Notes: generated by a model from the letters alone, not told the origin. 62,000 bases of DNA from Mesostigma viride (GCA_009746045.1 RPFO01000154.1:4751137-4813136); one strand, 5' to 3'. Shown: positions 26,601 through 36,205, counted from the first letter of the stretch. Numbers and translations: made by a program.

Positions 26601-29600
26601 AGAAATGGAGGATTGGGTGTGGGCATAATAAATTATGTGCTGTGGGAGGAATCATGGGGTCATACGTACCTGGATGGTGTGGTAGGACCAGGGCTGGGTT
26701 CAGGGTTCTGCAGGGCAAGGTGGTACGGAAAAATGAGCAAGAACATCACACCAGACGTGGTAATTAGTCAGAATGCATCCAAAACTGCGGCGTTGTGAAA
26801 CCCGTAACTCATAGTAGGCCTTCTTGTAAATTATCTCAGGAGGCTTCACATGCATAGCGCAACGGCCTACTTCAAAATGCACAAAAAGCTCAGCAGGTAC
26901 ATGGCAATCGGGAAGAGCAGAGCACATGGCCGTGCCACATTGCACATAATGTGCCAAAAGTAAACACGCAAAACAAAGCACAGGAAAGCTACAACATCAG
27001 GTAGTAAACAGGTTGGCCACACGTGTGCACCAGCTGCCAAAGAACGCCAGCCTCAGACCAGACACGCGGCACAGTTCCCCCATCCTACACCACCAGCCCC
27101 ACGTTTAAGACTCTCAGGTTTAAGATCACGAAACCCTGGATTTTGAAATTTCAGGTTTAAGACCGCAGGGCTGGTTTTGGGCAAAATGATCTTAAAGTTG
27201 GTACAAAAAGCTGCCAAGTTCCGGCCAGTGCCCAGTGTACAGACCACGAGCAACGGTATTGATATATTTTTATTATTTATTACGTGCATTCGCTGCCCAT
27301 ATTGTGCGTTCTAGCTAATTAATTTCAAAAACTTCCACTCATGTATGAAATGGCGGGCTCCGGCGGGGCGCGCCGCGCCGCGCCCCCTCAGGTTTAAGAT
27401 CAACTCAGGTTGAAGATCGTCAACCCTGGATTTGATTTTAGGTTTAAGACCGCAGCCCTGGGTTGGCCGGACCCCAGTCTTAAACATCGGACAGGGGGCG
27501 TACGATGCATGCTGGAAAGCAGTGCATGCCAAGTAGAGATCAAATCACCAGCATGGCAACGCAACGGCAGTTGCAGACAGCAAGTGTGTGCAAACAACTG
27601 CCACACCTCCCAGGCACACGTGCGTGTTCGACAAAACCTTACAATTCATTCCAGACAAATCAGCAGCATGGGGCATGGTCCGAAGGTCACTTGCATGCTT
27701 AGCCCTAACCAGCATCTCCATTTCCGTATGCATCCTATCCATTCAATAATTCACTGCTTGCCCTTGTTCCCCTACCCATGGTCATCACCTTCACCCCCAT
27801 GAGTGCTAAAAAAGTCCTCCCCAAGCAAGTCCCGCTCCCCTACCTTGTTCTCAAAGTAGTCAAGTCGTCGCCGCAGCTCCTTCACCTCCTTCTCCATCGC
27901 AGCTTTTTCCTTGATGGCAGCATCTGCAGGTAACATGTCATCATGCAATGTCGCCCTTGGTACACTTCTCAGCATGGGTTATGACTTGGCATGGTCTGAA
28001 AGCAGGAATAGGAATTTGGCACCTTGCTGGGGTGTGTCTGTGCAGTGTTTTTGCTAACGGACCGCGTGCGGTCATGTGTGACCGCCGACCGCCGGATTTC
28101 GGAGCCCGCGGTCACACATTACAGCCGGATTTTGGTGGCTGCGGTCACTCATGACCGTGGGATTTTGGTGACCGCGGTCACAGGTAGGCTGTGGTCACAG
28201 GTCTAGTCTTGTGACCGTAGCCACGTCTGGCAGCAGGTTGTGGGTCCATTGGCTGGTCAACGGTCTGTCAGGTAACTTCGAGCTGTACAGGTTTCGTCAG
28301 AATCAGATTTTCAAGTCGGGTTTACTCGACAAGGGAGGTAGGTATTTAGTAGTTACCACTAAAAAGACGTCAGTTAGAAATTCGGCTCTAGTCTATTTTC
28401 AGTTCTAGACAGCAGCGACGTTGAGGTCTTTAGGGCTTTCGTTACAAAATACCATGAATTCCCTGCGTTGTTGACAGTACTAGTAGTGCGGGAAGTCATT
28501 GATGGTTGACGACGTCGAAAACATTGTGCTCGTTCTCTAGATCAAGGGCCGGGGATCAGCAGCGTGATAATCCCTATGAAAAACGGAACAAAATAACAAG
28601 GTGTATGTCTAGGTAGCGCTGCTATAATGGGTGGGGACTAAGCTTGCCCTAACATTAAAGGCGAACATGTCGGGTAACGACAAATCGAACATGGCCAGCA
28701 AGAACTAAAAAAACGTTTAGTGTAGGAGTGGCCTTGGCGTCAGGCAGAGCTAAGGGCGTATGTTTAGTATCGTGGCTCATTCCACGAAATTCATCAGGCA
28801 CAGCTGGCGGCAGCCCTCCTGAAGACACCATGCCCGAAGCAAGGCCTGATTCGGCACCATCGTCAGGCAACTTACAGCCGCCTGGGAATGTGAATAGTGT
28901 CGGAGCTAGTTGCCGTTTGGAATCTAACGAGACGAACAGGGGGAAAAGGTCTGGGGCGAGTGGCCATGACTCCTCTTCTGACCCATTGCTCCTTTGATTT
29001 TCCTTACCTACAATCTTGTGGAAGATGTGGGCATTTGGGCACCGTGATGGCCTTAAGCCTATGCAAGAAGATGCAAAGGGTCTATTAACTATTAAGTGAG
29101 ACAACCAAAGTGAAGGATGTATGCTATTGTTTTATGTAGCACTAGCATTTTCAGTCAAGTAGGAAGGATTGAGTTTTTAACCTCCATAGCCGTTGGACCA
29201 TGCCCCATGGCCCAAGTCGCAGGTGTAATCATTGATGTGTATTATGAATGCGCCATTAGGGTAAGCCAGTTTGTGTTTATGCTCAAGGCTTAAGGCCCAA
29301 GGGTAAAGGGTCATCTAATTATATTGCATAAGTAAAAACTACTAAGTTGTGATGTAAGTAGACTAAAGCCAAAGTGCCTATAATAGTTGCCTATACAATA
29401 GTTGTCTCACTTAATAACCCCGCCCTGGGCCCCCCACAAGCCTAGGCTGAGGCATTGAAACGTACAGCACATCACACACAGTGCTTGCAACAAAGCTATG
29501 TAAGGTCATGCGCGACCGCGGAATTTTTTTTGGCCGAGGTCACCGCGACCGCAGGATTTTGGGGGGCGAGGTCACTGCGACCGCAGCCCAAACACCCTTA

Positions 29601-32600
29601 GCAAAAACACTGTGTCTGTGCACAAATAAACACTTGGCCCGTTTTGGCACGCATGCTCCAATGGCCCACTTGACCGTTCCCACCACACACCACTTATCAC
29701 CGTCCTAAAACAAGTATCCTTCATTCTCTACTCGTTGTTTCAAGAAGGTGTATATGTACGGAAGCACACCGGCATCAAAACATGCCTTGATCGATGTCTA
29801 TCAAACCAAGCCTTGATTGGCTACCTGCTGACACGTGCTGGCCATGCAGCATCCCTGGCTATTGAAGCAGAGCCTCGCCCCATCATGAGGTGAATACCCA
29901 TCCACGTACTCTTCTCTCGGACGAAGTACTTGTGGTCTTCCTTGGCCGCCTGGATCTCAGCCTGATGCTTCTCCCTCCATTCCTCATGCACTGTCAACTG
30001 CGAGCGGCAGGACATGGGAAGAGATTCCGCCACAACAGGGAGGGTAAATGCACATCAAAACACATGCCCCCCAGGGCCTTAACCTGGAGCGGTACGTGTG
30101 CTTTCTAGCCGAGCACAGAAGGCAAAGCCCTAGACATGATCCACACTGTGCATTCTATTCCTGTGCCTGCACGACATCATCCGCAAAGTGCTACATCAGG
30201 GAAAATGCACAGCACCACACGCCAGCACGTAACAACCCGAGAAGACAGCCGACGTTAACAGTGCAGCAGAGGCACGAACTTCAACAGGGCAATTGCCAGG
30301 AACTGAACAAGCTTTCTAGAGTCGAATTCTACCATCCCTGCAAGACAAGTTATCTCAGACCTTCGCAAACAAGCGTACAGTGGTGAGCAAAGCGTAAGAA
30401 GAACTCATCACCCTTCCATACACTATCCGTCCGGTGAGCGTCGGAGTCAGGAGCATGTCAGCAACCCACCTGAGCATGGGCAAGCCGCAATTCCTCCGTA
30501 AGCCTGGACAGGAAGCATGCCCAAAAAAACAGACGCACGACATGGAGCCCGTTGTAAGTATTCGTGGTAACCATAAAGAATACACCACAAAGATGAAGCG
30601 AAGATTGGATACTGTGAAGCAGGGTGATCAGTCATAAACCGACAAGTATGGCAGACTTTCAGAGGACATAGCAGCTCAGGTATGTAACAGATATAGAATG
30701 CAAAGCTTTCAACATCAGTGCTCAACCCTCCTATTTGATACACTGGATTTTTTTTCTGTTTTTTTTAAGGTCAGTACCCAAAGTGAGTCTTTTACCTCAC
30801 TGATGTTCATTTGCGGCGCATAGGTAATGTCAGAAAACATCAACTAATGGGTTTTCTTACTATTACAATCAGTGCAGAAACACTTGTGGTATGCCGTAGG
30901 ATGTCACCATGTGCAGGATCCTGGGCGTGACCCAATAAGAACGGCCACTCCGGCTGTCAAAACCAACCTTAGCAACCGCCCCTTTACTTAAACGCATAGC
31001 AATGGCAGTGAAGCCAAAGAACCAAGAACATAATAAGCACATGAAGAGGAAGTCGTGTGAAACAAAGGGAGCAGAATGCAAAAGAACAGGCAAGGAAGTC
31101 GCTATGTTGAAAAACTTGATATGCATCCCCTTCTGTTACCAAAAAGTACATAAGTAGGCAAGAAGAACAAAATGTTAACGGCAGCTGCAAAGCATGCACG
31201 GTGTGGAAAGGGTAATGTGTGCAGCATTGCCTTGAACAAAATGGAACGGGAGTGAAATAGGAATGACATAAGAATGGGATGAAGATACATGTGGTGCACA
31301 AACACCCGGGAGTGGCGGAAACATACTAAGTGGCATGGTCAGTGATGTCAACACCATAGAACTGTGATGGGAAAATGAGCTCACCTTGCGACTTCATTGG
31401 GGTCTCCAGCAGATGCTTTTCTCTGCAGATGAAAACCAGAACAAAATGAACATCGATGGTTAGCCTAAATAGATGGCAATTAGCCATGACAACCCCCCCT
31501 TCAAGCCATGGCGATTTTGGTGGGACATTGTGACAGACAATGGCCTGTCACCCATGATGATCGAGAAAAAATGCAAGGATCACACATGTATTGCAAACAG
31601 CCAGTAATCGCATATTCCATAACTGCTGGTGGCACATATGAAGCATTCCATCCTCAAATCAGCTTGAGAGCATCCATTCGGAGCTCATACATACCAGGTA
31701 GCACTACGGGAGGAGGTTTCTCAGCATTCAAGGGGGTGTAAGGCCGATCGCTGAATCGCGATGTTCATGAAGTGCCTGAGAGCCTGATGGCACCAGAAAA
31801 ATATGCCTTGTGCATTCGAGCAACAGGTTTATTCTGTGGTAGCGAGTAATGAGACCCTGCGAATACCAGGAAATCTGATTGGCAGCAGCCCAACTGTGCA
31901 AAGAAGCTGCATTCCAGCGCGTCTGCTGTCCTGATCGGAATCCAGTGTAGGCACAGCCAACGTGAGCGAATCATATGTAGGGTACCAGGCAGCTGCTAGG
32001 AAGTAGCCATTGACGCTTACCCCCTGTTTTATTGCTTCTAGACCATATAAAGGACCACCTTCCGGGACGTTGCCTCGGGAAAGCTTTGATGAGACCGCGC
32101 CGTTAACCTGAATTCCAAATGAACGGCGTCACGCAGAAAACGTTACCTTAGATCGAAGGCCACAATTGCTTTCCACAGGAGCAGAAGGCGCGCAGGATAC
32201 CGAGTAGGAATTCCACACCAATAAGCGGCGGTATTTTGGTGAATAAATGGGACGCATTTCGCAGGAACTACAGGGGAATCACTGGCTCTATCTGCGAGGA
32301 TCGGAATGATAGCAGCGGCAGTTGCAGCAGCAATAGCAGCTCGATAGACTTACTTCTCACCTGCCGGCTTGAAGAGTTCTCTTTTCCGCTCATATGACTT
32401 TCCACTTGGACCACCTATGCTTAGCTGACCCTTACACAGGCAAAATGACTCCGGGACACCCGCTGAAAACGTGGTAAAATAACTGAAGACTGTCTGTCAA
32501 GCAGGCGATTTTACCGGCATAGGAGCAAAAAACACCAGCTTGTGGTGGCCTGTAGACTACTGTAGTTGGGTAACGTTTAGGGCGAACTGCGTTTTTTGAA

Positions 32601-32741
32601 CTTGAAAGTCCTGCGTGCGAGTTGCTCGTGGAACGGATCGATTTGGTTGGCCAGGCCTCACGTCGCATCAAACTGATCACAGCGACAAGCGGGAAAAGGA
32701 CTTACGAGTTTCGACGGTATCTCAGCAATGTCGATACTCAT
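8621..32741 (-). CDS. Large coiled-coil protein, about 34 exons, about 1,494 aa
   Basis: I assembled this gene by reading GT-AG junctions that keep frame. Exons, 5' to 3': 32741-32706, 32424-32361, 32291-32272 (20-nt microexon, tentative), 32107-32021, 31422-31385, 30503-30470, 29997-29910, 27923-27844, 26207-26157, 25798-25733, 25096-25021, 24551-24346, 23849-23602, 23013-22842, 20975-20862, 20599-20453, 20163-19969, 19317-19207, 18857-18519, 18132-17918 (weak donor; 17891 also keeps phase), 17100-16848, 16348-16214, 15914-15681, 15436-15296, 14931-14797, 14294-14160, 13894-13684, 13200-13125, 11211-11076, 10694-10455, 9980-9923, 9498-9344, 9245-9162, 8725-8621. The total is 4,485 nt, exactly 1,495 codons. 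The product starts MSIDIAEIPSKL, has a basic Ser/Gly/Pro-rich head of about 90 residues, and is then almost entirely heptad-rich coiled coil (Leu, Glu, Lys, Ala, Arg) to an end in LAEVVDRLY. There is no transmembrane segment or recognised enzymatic domain. It resembles golgin-, rootletin- or TPR-like tethers in general character only, and I do not assign a family. Introns average several hundred bp and hold three hAT elements. Confidence 0.85.
11662..13055. mobile_element. hAT-type element 1 in an intron
   Basis: The ends are inverted repeats, CAGTGTTTCTAGTA at the left and its complement TACTAGAAACACTG at the right. They are flanked by a perfect 8-bp duplication, CCCAGACA, at 11654-11661 and 13056-13063. 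CAGTG termini and 8-bp duplications are typical of the hAT superfamily. The sub-terminal regions hold repeated GTCAA...TTGAC units on both sides. No transposase was recognised, so it is probably non-autonomous. It sits in the coiled-coil gene intron between the exons ending at 13125 and starting at 11211. Confidence 0.85.
12121..12570 (+). CDS. Small unknown ORF carried by hAT element 1
   Basis: This frame of about 149 codons starts at ATG 12121; the frame itself stays open from about 12073. The N-terminal 60 residues are basic and moderately structured (RYFNRRSS, then a hydrophobic stretch around LYLSIESIASLF). The rest is charged and low-complexity and ends in Ser/Gly-rich sequence. It shows no hAT transposase signature. 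It may be the last exon of a larger element gene. The base composition differs from the flanking host exons. Confidence 0.35.
   Translation: MQAKRYFNRRSSHEVDSNGCVLLLKYCGKEWLTKKVLYLSIESIASLFKKKLGGPASGDAEKDVVDVGRSLADDGQGKHRRAKRAREELDEAVDVGENGSGTEKAPADTATETVGRGSAVSAGGKSGKKTSSAAGESNLATTSGSGSWL
21228..22758. mobile_element. hAT-type element 2 in an intron
   Basis: The left end CAGTGTCTCTAGTAA pairs with the right end TTACTAGAAACACTG. The flanks are ATCCCGGT (21220-21227) and ATCCCGGG (22759-22766), a 7-of-8 match to an 8-bp duplication. Sub-terminal arrays near 21250-21340 and 22625-22735 repeat GCGTCAG-CGACTGACG-like units. It lies between the coiled-coil exons ending at 22842 and starting at 20975. 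No transposase was seen. Confidence 0.8.
21855..22031 (+). CDS. Small unknown ORF carried by hAT element 2
   Basis: This 58-codon frame starts at ATG 21855 and ends at TAG 22029-22031. An upstream AG acceptor-like site near 21825-21830 could extend it. The start contains MASKGGRLFITFES and then SSYFNRQ, and the end is basic. A KGGR-hydrophobic stretch also occurs in element 3, and a YFNR tetrapeptide in the ORF of element 1. Function is unknown. Confidence 0.3.
   Translation: MASKGGRLFITFESVARSSYFNRQTADRAGSSSPDLVDVNPCDKEMEMRNKRKTATTC
27102..27486. repeat. Short repeat pair with GTTTAAGACT inverted ends
   Basis: Two related blocks of about 60 bp (27116-27180 and 27389-27460), in direct orientation, share GGTTTAAGATCA, CCCTGGATTT and GGTTTAAGACCGCAG. 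They flank about 200 bp of unique sequence. The outer ends are GTTTAAGACT and its complement. It may be a small non-autonomous element inside the coiled-coil gene intron; no clear target duplication was found. Confidence 0.45.
28043..29612. mobile_element. hAT-type element 3 in an intron
   Basis: The termini are CAGTGTTTTTGCTAA at the left and its near-complement TTAGCAAAAACACTG at the right. A perfect 8-bp duplication, TGTCTGTG, lies at 28035-28042 and 29613-29620. The sub-terminal regions carry many GACCGC/GCGGTC units (28060-28200 and 29505-29590), different in sequence from those of elements 1 and 2. It lies between the coiled-coil exons ending at 29910 and starting at 27923. No transposase was seen. 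Confidence 0.85.
28211..28997 (+). CDS. Small unknown ORFs carried by hAT element 3
   Basis: Two plus-strand frames could be exons of one small element gene. One lies at about 28211-28408 and contains LDKGGRYLVVTTKKTS. The other, 28728-28997, is low-complexity Ser/Gly/Pro-rich and ends KRSGASGHDSSSDPLLL. A disordered Ser/Gly tail also ends the ORF of element 1. The splice structure is not resolved and the function is unknown. Confidence 0.25.
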
Positions 32742-33444
32742 GAGTGACAGCAGATCAGGAAAGGCACTTAAGGGATACTTGATTATGTAATCAAGGATGT
32801 AATCATGGTGTCTTGTTTTTAAAGTGATCAAGCATGTTCATTGGTTATTAGTGATTACCAAGTCCGTCCGTTTTCGCGCGAGGGGCGGACTGCGGCAAGA
32901 CTGCGGACTGCGGACCTGTCCCAAGTGCATGCAGGTCGCAGGATCGAGGAAACTTCGGTGTACATAAAATACGTACATGTACGTACGCTGTAAACTCAGC
33001 TACCAGCCCTAAGCCCCAAACCTGGCCCTAATGTGTTATCTGCCCCTGATCTGCTCTTAAGAATTAGGTCTCCCCACGCGGGGGTCATAATTAATGGGGT
33101 CATAGTGGATCCACTACTAATAACCCTGTCCGCCTGTCGGACCACCGGCGCGGGAATCCACTCAAACTCAACTCAACTCACGCGGGGTTAACTAGCGATG
33201 CAGGGGGCAGAGAGTTCCAGGTGGCAGCCAGCGGGGCCAGAAAAAGAAGCTCGATTTGCATTCCATAACCGGGACAACAGGAGCTGTCGCTTTTCCCGAT
33301 GCCGGCCGAATTCGCGACGTGTACTCGGCAAAATCAGGGCCTCTTTTAACAGACAGACGTGAGGGTATTTATGAGACTCGTGTAGGTCGAGACGCTGTTG
33401 GTCAGCGTTGATCATGTGCGGATAAGAGCCACGGTTGGACAGCT
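32742..33444. promoter_or_regulatory. Shared intergenic region between head-to-head genes
   Basis: About 700 bp separates the start codon of the minus-strand coiled-coil gene (32741) from that of the plus-strand SelS gene (33445). Both promoters must lie here or in undetected 5' UTR introns. I see no certain TATA box. The region has an ATTATGTAATCAA-type AT-rich patch at 32780-32800 and an AACTC tandem at 33166-33178. Confidence 0.5.
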
Positions 33445-34852
33445 ATGGCATTCAATGAAGGCCCTATGTGGCTTGGGGATGGCGTGGGTGCGGTGTGGGC
33501 CTTTGTTCAGCAGTATGGGTACTACTTAATTGCATTCTTCGTGATTCTCAAGCTGCTGTTGCCGCATCTGAAAAGAAGGACAGAGCATCTTTTCCCCGAG
33601 CAAGATATACGTAAGCGCTTGGATGGGCGATCTGCGGAGGTTTTCTTTTTCATCAGGACTGCCAGCTGTTCCTTTTGCCCTGCTCGAATCCCCCGTGCCC
33701 GATCGTTGCTATGAGCGTTGCGTTAGCAGGCGGGTAATACTGTGATTCGGTTGGGTTGATATTGTATTCCGTTTGCCTGATAACCTGGTGGATTTGCCCC
33801 TATTCGACTGGATGGTCCTCTGGCCTGCCGCGCATGCGCCTGCACATCATCTGGCAGCCACGGAGAGGCTGCTTGAGCTTGAGCAGCGCCGCCTGGCGGC
33901 CCGTGAGCGCCAGCAACAGGAGGCGGAGGCACGAAAGGCGGCATGGTTTGCGGAGCAGGAGAGGATCGCCGCCGAGAAGAGGGACGAGCAGATAGCGGCC
34001 CTTGAAAAGAAGGCGTCTGCCTTGGGCATCAAGCCTAAAGGCCCGGGACACCGCCTTGGAAGTGATGTGAGTTTCTGTTTGGCCGTTCTATTCCCACTCG
34101 CGCAAATGTGTGTGCAAGCCGTGTTGAGCACAAGGACATGAGTGCGTGATGGCGTGCATATTAGTGATTGTGCATGCAGAACTGCGCAATTTATTGAGTG
34201 AGAGAAGCAATGCTGGAATGATATGGACACTAATATTGTGCTTGAATTGTGTGGACATACGTTCTTATGCTGGCACGCATCCTATACTGGCCCTCCCTGT
34301 CACCCTTGATGTGACGGTTGGCTGGATCTGACGAGATGAATGGCTGCCTCCTGTTGGCCGTGTTGCGTGGCTGCCCATGCCGTGTTGCGTGGCTTCTGTG
34401 GCCACCAGGTGGGAGGCCAGCAGCCGCCAGAGCCTTCGAGGCCCTCGCAGACGGCACCCGCAGCACGGCCCGCGCCGACCCCTAGCCGGAGAGGTAGGTG
34501 TCGCAACCCCATTTCGGGGGAAAGCCAGGGGGGTTGTGCTGCAAGGAGGTGCAGGCAACAGGCAGTAGCTGTTTGCCATGTCTTGTCTGCTGCTCCCCAC
34601 AAAACCCCTCTTTTGCCGTTTGCTGTTCCCGCACCCTGGATGAATATTTGGCCATGCAGCTTGCTAGGCTTGTGTGTATGTGTGTTTGTGTTAGTCGAAG
34701 GGGTATTTACATTTGCGCTGCTACCGGTTCGCCATCTGCTTTGCTCGTGGTGGCCTGCATGCACAGACAACTACAACCCGCTGGCACCAGGGGGCATGCC
34801 GTCCACGTTCTCTGCACCCAGGCGGCGCCCTGGGCGGGGCGGATGACGGTAA
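33445..34852 (+). CDS. SELENOS: Selenoprotein S (SelS/VIMP), Sec encoded by TGA
   Basis: Exons are 33445-33610, 33858-34066, 34409-34493 and 34767-34852. All junctions are GT-AG, the phases agree, and the total is 182 codons including stop. The product (181 aa with Sec) is close to human SelS (189 aa). It has a short lumenal N-terminus, one transmembrane segment at about residues 21-42 (YGYYLIAFFVILKLLLPHL), and a charged Glu/Arg/Gln/Ala-rich helix at about 57-105. Then come a Gly-His-Arg linker, a Pro/Ser/Ala-rich disordered stretch, the family motif YNPL, and an Arg/Gly-rich tail. The last codons are GGA TGA CGG TAA, reading Gly-Sec-Arg-stop, the same arrangement as the Gly-Sec-Gly end of animal SelS. 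In animals the protein sits in the ER membrane, binds Derlin and p97/VCP and supports ERAD. Without Sec insertion the protein would stop at the TGA, two residues shorter. The Sec reading is supported by the SECIS-like element downstream. Confidence 0.9.
34844..34846 (+). other. SELENOS: Selenocysteine codon (TGA) in SelS
   Basis: The TGA is followed by one sense codon (CGG) and then TAA at 34850-34852. This penultimate position matches the position of Sec in SelS proteins. Recoding needs a SECIS in the 3' UTR, and one is proposed at 35241-35319. Confidence 0.85.
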
Positions 34853-35240
34853 ACACCCGGCGTGCTCTGGCACACCCGCATCACCCGCACGAGCACCCCA
34901 GGACCAGGGCGCGAGTTGCCCAAGGACCTGTGGGTGGCCATGGGCCTAACAAGGGACTAATCCTTGATGGGTCACCTGGGAGATCTGGCCTGGCTGTGCT
35001 ACCGCGAGTGGCGATTGGTGTTGCAGACACGCTGGCGCGCTCTTTGCTTCCTTGGCGCTGCCACCCCTTACTTACGGATTGGCTGGCTTGCCTCTGACTG
35101 GCTTGATTGCCACGAGTGCATGCCAGGGCCGCTATTATTCAGAGTGTGAGCCTTGCATCGATCCCTGTGGGCGGCAGGCGAGAACTGGCACGCACTGGAC
35201 AACAGGGGGGTTGCCAGGGTGCCCCGCAGTATGGTGGTGC
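34853..35240 (+). other. SelS 3' UTR upstream of the SECIS
   Basis: No coding gene is seen. The stretch separates the SelS stop from the SECIS-like hairpin by about 390 nt, a spacing within the range known for eukaryotic SECIS elements. Overlapping plus-strand frames have no family features. Confidence 0.5.
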
Positions 35241-35319
35241 ATAGCTGACGCATGACGTGCTGGCGGCCGAAATCTGTGCTGCAGATGGCCCCGCACTGAC
35301 ACCTTTCGGGACCAGCTAT
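35241..35319 (+). promoter_or_regulatory. SECIS element, form 2 (predicted)
   Basis: All parts of a eukaryotic SECIS can be read in order. Helix 1 is ATAGCTG (35241-35247) with CAGCTAT (35313-35319). The non-Watson-Crick quartet strands are ATGA (35252-35255) and TGAC (35297-35300). Helix 2 pairs GTGC with GCAC, GG with CC, and GGCC with GGCC (35257-35268 with 35287-35296), with two single-base bulges. An unpaired AAA (35270-35272) lies on the 5' side of the apical loop, 14 nt after the quartet ATGA. The mini-helix that defines form 2 is ATCTG (35272-35276) with CAGAT (35282-35286), closed by a 5-nt loop. The lower internal loop is longer on the 3' side than usual. SBP2 would bind the quartet and bring the Sec elongation factor to the ribosome. 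Confidence 0.85.
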
Positions 35320-35339
35320 GAAGTAGATACGCATCGTTG

Positions 35340-35390
35340 TGGATCCCTGTTATGTATAACCCTTGTTTAACCCTTGTTTAACCCTTGTCG
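35340..35390 (+). repeat. Short tandem repeat AACCCTTGTTT x3
   Basis: An 11-bp unit is repeated almost exactly three times near the probable end of the SelS transcript. It may mark the 3' processing region, but that is a guess. Confidence 0.4.
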
Positions 35391-35627
35391 GGAAACTACC
35401 CGACCTGTCTGGTAGTTTGACAAACGGTCGAATTTCGCGCTGCGCCGTGAGCACCGCGCCACTTGTGGTGGAGTACAGTTGTCCGGTGGGTCCGGGGACA
35501 CTTAGGGACGAGGGTGATGCATGGGTTTGGGGGTAATATTCGCCATCGCCTGGTAATTACAACGTGCATTGAGAAGGTATCACGTGACTTTGGCGGGAAA
35601 TTTTCACTCGCGCGCGCGTAACTAGAT

Positions 35628-36202
35628 ATGGCTGCCAGCGTGCCGTTCTCGCGGAAATTTTGCGTGTCGCGGCTAGAAACGGTTCAGAATTTTGCTCAGA
35701 ATGACGATGCGAGCTCAGTCATGGCCAAACTTGCATGTAGGATTGGGGAAATTCAGGTAGGAAAATACTGCCTTCTTGGTCGTCAGTGCCAGATCGATGA
35801 GTAATCGCTTATCATATTTCCACTTTATCATCATGGCCGGGCAGTCTGCGCCAGCCCAAGCATCCAGTTTTGGTACGGGATATTCCGCTGATGCGTTTGC
35901 TGGGAATTCATGCGGACGAGTTTATAGGTAATCTTTTAACGGAGCATCAACCTGGTAATCATAAGCGGGGTGTCTCCTTGATAAAGGATGCATGCATGAT
36001 GCGGCTACGGCGACCTATGCCTGTAAAGCAATGGTATGTGTCAGATATGAGGGTCCCGGCCAGTGGAATCCGGGCAGGACGTGCATGAACGAGCCAGGTA
36101 CGGCAACGTGTTTGCGTGTCCTTTGCAGCGGAATACGTCTCCCATGCCGGTATATTTGACGAGCTTATCGGTGCACCTTTCAGCAAGCTTCCATCGAATT
36201 GA
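35628..36202 (+). CDS. Small three-exon gene of unknown function, possibly truncated
   Basis: Exons are 35628-35756, 35855-35927 and 36129-36202. Junctions are GT-AG, phases match, and the third acceptor follows a TGTCCTTTGCAG-like polypyrimidine tract. The product is about 91 residues. It starts MAASVPFSRKF and has ASSVMAKLACRIGEIQ, then HPVLVRDIPLMRLLGIHADEF, and ends EYVSHAGIFDELIGAPFSKL. It looks like a compact helical protein without signal peptide or membrane segment. I do not recognise the family. The stop lies only about 4 bp before a retroelement terminus (36206), so the original C-terminus may have been cut off and the stop supplied by the junction. Confidence 0.6.
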
Positions 36203-36205
36203 ATT

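Noticed and set aside
30796-30953. Two phase-compatible exon-like frames (30953-30908 and 30843-30796) in the coiled-coil gene
   Set aside because: Including them breaks the frame into the next exon (30503-30470). Joining 31385 directly to 30503 keeps phase and gives continuous coiled coil (NEVARLTEELRLAHAQ).
32161-32291. A 48-codon frame from 32291 to about 32150 as a full exon
   Set aside because: It ends in phase 2 and leads to a stop in the next exon, and its product is hydrophobic and unlike the rest. Only a 20-nt part fits.
32361-32424. GGPSGKSY as a possible Walker A motif
   Set aside because: The spacing between the first Gly and GKS is too short for GxxxxGK[ST], and no Walker B or nucleotide-binding fold follows.
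35241-35286. A shorter SECIS alternative using the GA at 35284-35285 as the 3' quartet strand
   Set aside because: Helix 2 would have mostly mismatches. The TGA at 35297-35299 gives a proper helix and helix 1.
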